NCBI GenBank assembly: GCA_016081115.2
Contig: JABTTQ020001757.1
Location: 282,503 to 346,502, forward strand
DNA from: Rehmannia glutinosa
Lineage: Eukaryota; Streptophyta; Magnoliopsida; Lamiales; Orobanchaceae
Length of the DNA stretch: 64,000 nucleotides
Direction: 5' to 3'
Part shown: positions 59,201 through 64,000 of the stretch, piece by piece
How the letters are laid out: the number at the start of each line of letters is the position of its first letter
Numbering within the stretch: the stretch's first letter is position 1
Made by a program: the position numbers and the translations under genes
Notes under the pieces: model-generated
Told to the model about the DNA's origin: nothing
Databases searched by the model: none
What the model saw: the letters and a program-made list of their open reading frames with translations, nothing else

Positions 59201-62200
59201 GATGCTAATACCACAACCTTAAAGCACTCAAAGGCTAACTGCAATGGTGGTTATGATAAATCACCTCAGCGAGTGAATTTTGGCAGGATTGGCATCAGGA
59301 ATTTGGATGCTTTGGCTAAAGAAGGGCTTACTGTGGCTTCTGGTGAAAGATTCACCAACTCTGACATAGCTGTTACTTCAGGATCAGATGCTAATCATGG
59401 TATGCATTTAGGAGAAACAATGAAATCCTTATGTCTTATATTAAAGTTTCTAGTGATGGTTGTTGAAGATGGCTTAACATTTTGGCATTGTTTCTTTTGG
59501 TTAACTGATGATAGCATTATTTGTATTATCTTCCTTTTCTTTTGGATTAGTTAGTGTTGTATTTTCTATCTAAGTTATTTTCCATAATTATGGGAATTGT
59601 TTTGATTTCAAGGAAATGGTCCTAGCTCCTTGAGAGTGAATAATGGTCACATCGAGGAAACCAACGGATCCAAACCTGTTACAGAAGAGGTAAGACGACT
59701 TAATGCTTTTGGCTCGACTCATAATCTCAGTTTGTAATTGGAGTTACCCATATATAATTTTATTCCATCATTTACTTTTTGTTCTTGGTCACCACTCTCT
59801 CTCTCTTCCTCTCTCGTCTTGGTGTTCTTCTGTCTATCTAATTTCCACGTGGCAACAGGTTGCCGAGGCATTGATATTGAATCAATTGAAAAATGGAGAG
59901 TTTGCAGAAGGCTCTAGACTTACTGGATACAATGAGGATTCTATCGGTCCTTGTAAAAACGAGAAAGAAGAGGGTGAGCTGTCCCCTAATGGTGATTTTG
60001 AAGATAATATCGGTGCAACCTATCTGGCTGGCAGTTCACAAGCCTTGCCTAAGAAAAATCGCAGCACTGAGGGGATGCAATGTGAAACGAGGGGTCGTGA
60101 AGAGAATTGTGCAGATGCTGATGACGAGGACAGCGAAAATGTTTCGAAGGTGGAGATGTTTCAGGCAGTGAGTCTGCAGCTGATGAGTGTTCACGGGAAG
60201 AGCATGATGAAGAGGAAGATGGAGAGCATGAACTTGATGGTAAAGCTGAGAGTGAGGGTGAGGCCGAGAATACTAGTGAAGCTCACTATAATGGAGTTGA
60301 TGGTGCATTAGCGTTGCAGTCTGAATGTTTTCTGCTGAGTTGTAAGCCTCTGGCGAAGCATGTGACTTCTCAGTTAGTAGGTGGCGAGAAAAAGGATCGA
60401 CGGGTTTTTTATGGAAATGACACCTTTTATGTGCTTTTTAGGCTGCATCAGGTAAAAGTTATGATAATTCTTCGGGTTAATACGGAAAATACCCTTGAGG
60501 TTCAGTCTAATTACAAAAAGATAAATACTCATTAATATTTGTTTTTATTTACAAATTGCACCTAGTATTTGTTTAGCAAATATAAAGATCAAGGGCGTGT
60601 TTGTTATAGCTTAAGGGGGTATTTGTAATTTTGAATGATAACTAGACTTTTTTGTAATTAGACTAAACCTCATTGGTAGTTTTTGTAATTTACCCTAATT
60701 CTTTTCATCTATTTCGTCTTTGGTTATTCTGGTAACGTGGAAATTCTCTTTGAGGTCAACGCCCCTCCTCTTCATCTTGTGTGTGTGTGTGTGAGAGAGA
60801 GAGAGTACTAACGCGGACTTCTTAAATGCAGCAAAGACATTTCACGAATTAAGCTTTTGATTGTTTTCTTTTAACGCTCAATAATTGTTCTTTTCCATGC
60901 CTCCAGACACTGTACGAGAGAATATTAGCAGCTAAGGTAAATTCAGTATCTGGTGAATCCAAATGGAGAACATCAAAGGATGAGAGTTCTGATCCTTATG
61001 CCAGGTTGTTTATTGGTATAGTTTAGTTACGGAAAAATCTTTGAAGCCATATTTCTCAATACTGATTATACATTAAGTTCACTGCAGGTTCATGAGCGCA
61101 CTATTTAGTTTACTTGATGGATCCTCTGATAATACAAAATTTGAAGATGATTGTCGATCACTGATTGGAAACCACTCTTATGTGCTTTTTACTTTGGATA
61201 AGTTGATATATAAGCTGGTCAAACAGGTAAGGTCCCTAAGACCTGGGACAGTTATAAAAACTATTCCTGAAGTTTAGCCTAATTACAAAAAAAAAAATAA
61301 AATTATTTTTTAAAATTACAAATACCTCATTGAGTGAGGTATTACAAATACCCCTTGAGGTTTGTGTTTGTTTTCCAAATTACCCTTTTCAGTAGGCACA
61401 GTTTGTAGAACACAAACATATGTCAAGGGGGTATTTGTAATATTAAAAGATAACTGTTTTTTTTTTCGTAGTTAGGCTAAATGTCGAGGGTAGTTTGTAA
61501 TTATCCCTAATAACTTTTATATTGTAATGCCCACATACCTTTTCTGAGTACTGTGTTTCATCTGCAGCTCCAAACTGTTTCGAGTGATGAAATGGACCTT
61601 AAGCTTCTTCAATTGTATGAATATGAAAATTCTAGGAAGCCAGAAAAGTATGTTGATTCAGTTCATTACGAAAATGCCCATGTTCTTCTGCATGACGAGA
61701 ACATATACCGGCTGGAATGTGTAGGTTTTACTTGAACAAGTTCCTTCTACTAATGTATTGACTTTTTGCGTACCATCCACAAATCTGATGCTGAGTTGTT
61801 TTCATGGTTGTTGTAGACATCTTCGCCGACCCGCTTATCGATGCAACTAATGGACGATGGGAATGAGAAATCTGAAACTATTGCCGTTTCAATAGATCCT
61901 AATTTTGCGTCCTATCTCCAGAATGATTATCTCTCAGTTGTTCATAGAAAAAAGGAGTCGTCAGCAATAATGTTGAAGAGGTATTGATGTCAATTCTTGA
62001 AATACAGAGGCGTGCCTTTATTTTATTGCTAGAAGTGGGTAAAAACCTGTGATTGACGCTCCGACATTATCCAACGAAAAGGATAAGAAAACAGATTAAG
62101 CAGGGACATAGCATATTTTGGTGACATTAGTAAAAGCTGCTTTTATTTATTTACTGGTTTGATCAGGCTTTTGTAAAAGTTAAGTTTGGATCCTCAAATA

Positions 62201-63067
62201 AAGAAAGTTTTTGAGAAAATTCAAGAAGGCTACAACTGCTTTCTACTGACGTATAAAACACCGTCCTACTATTGCTGATCCCTCAAACTGATCTATATTT
62301 GGTCAAAATGAATGACAAGAAGAAACTAGAGATTAGGTTGCAATTGGATACATTTTTGTTGGGGAAAATTATTTCGCTAGAGAATAGTGTTGAAATTTTT
62401 TTTTGAAAGAAAAATAAATTTTGAGAGTGATGGGATATGAGATGAAAATGTAATGATGAAAGTTAATTTGATATATAAATAGTAAAATAAAGATTGGATA
62501 TGATTGGTAGTTAGAAATATGTGAGTGGCTGAATAGTTAGTGATTTGAATTTTTTTTTTTAAATGAGTATAAGAGATTGGTGGGAGTAAAAAGTAAAAGT
62601 GAGTAAATAATATATTTTCTGAAGATTTTCATAAGCAATCATAATTTTAGGTAAAAAAATTGCTCTAGCGGAATGAAAATGAAAATTATTATTCGATCGC
62701 AACCTTACTTGCCCATTCCTTACTTCCCCTTTTTTCCAAGATATAGTAAAATAAACCAGGTAAAGGAAAAAAGTGATTTACATCATTTAGATTGATTTAC
62801 TTTAATGTCTGTTTAAACCATTGGGGTTTGCCCAACGGCCACGAGAATTACTCGCAATGACAATACCCGGGTTCGAGTAGCTGCAGTAACGGGGCTGAAC
62901 TTTTTTTTTTTTGGAAAAAAAGCTTTAATGTCTGATTTGCTTGTAATAAATGCAGGAATTTGCGGAAGTATGCTAATCTTGATGAATCTACTGCACTATA
63001 TATGGCTACAGAAAACGTTCTTATAATGAATGGGTTGGAATGCAAGATGTCGGCAACCACATTGAAG
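53253..63067 (+). CDS. SNL: Paired amphipathic helix (PAH) protein SIN3-LIKE, 3' end outside window
   Basis: Nuclear scaffold of the SIN3-histone deacetylase co-repressor. Coding exons: 53253-53329, 54142-54384, 54473-54656, 54964-55062, 55143-55316, 55408-55702, 56050-56186, 56531-56606, 56687-56716, 56913-57106, 57199-57353, 57784-57911, 58038-58292, 58854-59399, 59613-59689, 59859-60451, 60907-61004, 61088-61226, 61568-61720, 61817-61980, 62956-63067. All introns are GT-AG. The start MKRLRDDVYVN is typical of plant SIN3-LIKE proteins. A Gly-rich run (about residues 35-60) precedes PAH1 (about 74-142), PAH2 (156-225) and PAH3 (360-428). The HDAC-interaction region follows (SCSPSYRLLPEDYPIP, about 490-585). 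The C-terminal Sin3 domain spans exons 17-22. About 1310 codons are present; the last exon, usually ending near an FF-Arg-rich tail, lies beyond 64000. Exon phases agree everywhere except exon 17, where one base seems missing near 60145. As written, translation stops at 60309-60311. Confidence 0.94.
54704..54904. mobile_element. GTAATTAC fold-back MITE in SIN3-LIKE intron after coding exon 3
   Basis: About 200 bp with inverted ends AAGGATAATTACAAAACTAC and its complement near 54885-54904 (GTAGTTTTTGTAATTAACCC). Internal words ATTACAAATACCCCC and GGGGCATTTGTAAT pair with each other, so the transcript could fold into a long hairpin. Confidence 0.8.
60474..60695. mobile_element. GTAATTAC fold-back MITE in SIN3-LIKE intron after exon 17 segment
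   Basis: Same family: left words ACCCTTGAGG and TCTAATTACAAAAAG, right words TTTTTGTAATTAGACTAAAC and GGTAGTTTTTGTAATTTACC. Begins about 22 bp after the donor at 60452. Confidence 0.78.
60779..60806. repeat. (GT)n(GA)n microsatellite in intron
   Basis: About eight GT followed by six GA units within the same intron. Confidence 0.9.
61245..61508. mobile_element. GTAATTAC fold-back MITE in SIN3-LIKE intron 61227-61567
   Basis: Same family, with words CCTAATTACAAAAAA, ATTACAAATACC and GGGGGTATTTGTAAT, and a right end GGTAGTTTGTAATTATCCC. It fills most of the intron. Confidence 0.78.
62336..62704. mobile_element. PIF/Harbinger-like MITE in SIN3-LIKE intron
   Basis: 369 bp with ends GGTTGCAATTGGATA and (reading inward) GGTTGCGATCGAATA, flanked by TTA on both sides (62333-62335 and 62705-62707). 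Confidence 0.75.
62812..62922 (+). mobile_element. tRNA-derived SINE in SIN3-LIKE intron
   Basis: 111-bp insertion flanked by perfect 12-bp direct repeats CTTTAATGTCTG (62800-62811 and 62923-62934). It has an A-box-like TTTGCCCAACGG (62827-62838) and a B-box-like GGGTTCGAGT (62869-62878), the RNA polymerase III internal promoter of tRNA-derived SINEs. The body GGGGCTGAAC leads to a run of 12 T and a short A-rich tail. It lies about 20 bp upstream of the acceptor at 62955. Related truncated copy at 23738-23815. Confidence 0.88.
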
Positions 63068-63217
63068 GTATATTCTCTCTTGTTATTTTAGATGCACTAT
63101 AATATTTCATTACATTTTCTCCTTTTACGTATACAATCTAACTTCCATGTTTTACTAAATATATTTTGGTAGCAAACTATAAAGATAGTTGGGTCACAGA
63201 CAAGAAAAATAGGAAAT

Positions 63218-63511
63218 TGTTGATGATTTATATCCAAATCCTAACGGCAGTGTAAGTTTTGTAAAACATAGTAAACTTAGATGGGAAGTTAATAAATCTC
63301 TTATTTATGTTGTTAATGTCAATCAAGAAGATTAGGAAAGTAAATCAAGATGATAAGGAAAGTATATTGGGTGATATTCCGTGATATTTTTTGTGATTGT
63401 AATTTATTATATTTGAATATTTCCTTGTATTATCAAACATTCTCCAGATATAAAGGTCAAAAGGGGTCTTGTAATTTACAAGACCTATGCATATTTACAT
63501 AAATCTTAGCA
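63218..63511 (+). repeat. 5' LTR (294 bp) of the edge retrotransposon
   Basis: Begins TGTTGATGATTTATATCC and ends CTTAGCA. A TATA-like GATATAAAGG lies near 63447. No partner LTR is visible, so the right limit rests on the primer-binding site. Confidence 0.7.
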
Positions 63512-64000
63512 TGGTACAGAGTTGGGCCAAGTTTCAACAATTCTAGCCATTCCTTTCGACATACCCAAACCAAAACACCGACATCACAACCAAGAACAAC
63601 AACCTCTGACGACCCGGAAATAGCCGGCAAACTCGCCGAAAGCCACTTCACACACCAGCGCGTGGGCTTCACGTCTGCTATCCGACGATGTCTTCGGGCG
63701 GCGGTTGCATGGGTTTGCTCGCCTCTTTGTACTGAACACGTTTATGGTCTTCTTTCACAACATTTATGACTAGAATTTGGGAATTTGTCAGCCATCCAGT
63801 CTCCTTATCCAACTAGTGCATCATTTGCTCACTGTGAAGAGTTGGTTCAAGTAAGAACCATGACATTTTAACATTCTATAGATCACTAAACAATGTTTAA
63901 GTTATCACAAAAACTAGTCTTGGTCCCAAAAGGTGATGACCCATCTTATTGATAATCCTCCGGATGATAAAATCAAGTTCGAAAATTGGCTAGCTGATGC
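63218..64000 (+). mobile_element. LTR retrotransposon (probable Copia) entering the right edge
   Basis: Same strand as the SIN3-LIKE gene and inside its last visible intron. The 5' LTR is followed by TGGTACAGAGTTGGGCCA, a damaged initiator-Met primer-binding site. A leader and a broken gag-like region follow, with many stops. The rest lies outside the window. Confidence 0.7.

Overview
The window is nuclear DNA from a flowering plant. Introns are long and AT-rich with GT/AG borders, and the host genes belong to plant-specific or plant-expanded families (a SIN3-LIKE co-repressor and a DUF4408/DUF761-type small membrane protein). Nearly everything else is layered transposable elements of typical plant classes: Sirevirus and other Copia elements, a Cassandra TRIM, hAT, Stowaway and PIF-like MITEs, and a SINE. 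A eudicot is likely, perhaps an asterid, but the sequence alone does not settle this.

Layout. Positions 1-22602 are a nested pile of at least four, probably five, partial Sirevirus-lineage Copia elements in both orientations. Their LTRs are about 1.5 kb with TGTTGGG...CCTACA ends. Copies A, C and D lie on the minus strand. Fragment B and the long copy E lie on the plus strand, and B and E may be two pieces of one older element. All protein regions are broken by stops, frameshifts and deletions. Copy E keeps the extra open reading frame region between pol and the 3' LTR (about 4.6 kb) that is characteristic of Sireviruses.

Positions 22603-31260 are AT-rich intergenic DNA with a 250-bp tandem repeat, a SINE, a Stowaway-like MITE, an 823-bp hAT MITE with a perfect 8-bp target duplication, a block with two GGTACC hairpins, and a 2.77-kb hAT element with a decayed BED/DUF659-type transposase. 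A small intact gene (DUF4408/DUF761 type) lies at 31573-32151.

Positions 32200-44190 are again repeats: fold-back and hAT MITEs, several minisatellites, and a complete Cassandra TRIM (38107-39169, target duplication CTTTC) with 5S rRNA-like sequence in both LTRs. Positions 44193-48923 hold a young, almost intact Copia element. Its 149-bp LTRs differ at about three positions, its target duplication is GCACA, and a single frameshift lies between gag and pol. It sits inside an older hAT element whose own 8-bp duplication (TTTACAAC) is preserved on both sides.

Positions 49300-52480 are more MITEs. From about 53.0 kb to beyond the right edge runs a SIN3-LIKE co-repressor gene on the plus strand. 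Twenty-one coding exons are visible, encoding three PAH domains, the HDAC-interaction region and most of the Sin3 C-terminal domain. Every exon junction is phase-consistent except for one apparent missing base in exon 17 (near 60145). The introns carry three copies of one fold-back MITE, a PIF-like MITE, a SINE with a perfect 12-bp duplication and, in the last visible intron, the start of an LTR retrotransposon.

The two host genes show no functional link to each other. I found no operon-like cluster, CRISPR array, tRNA gene or previously unknown system. The value of the window lies in the insertion chronology, the SINE and Cassandra copies, and the possible lesion in the SIN3-LIKE gene.
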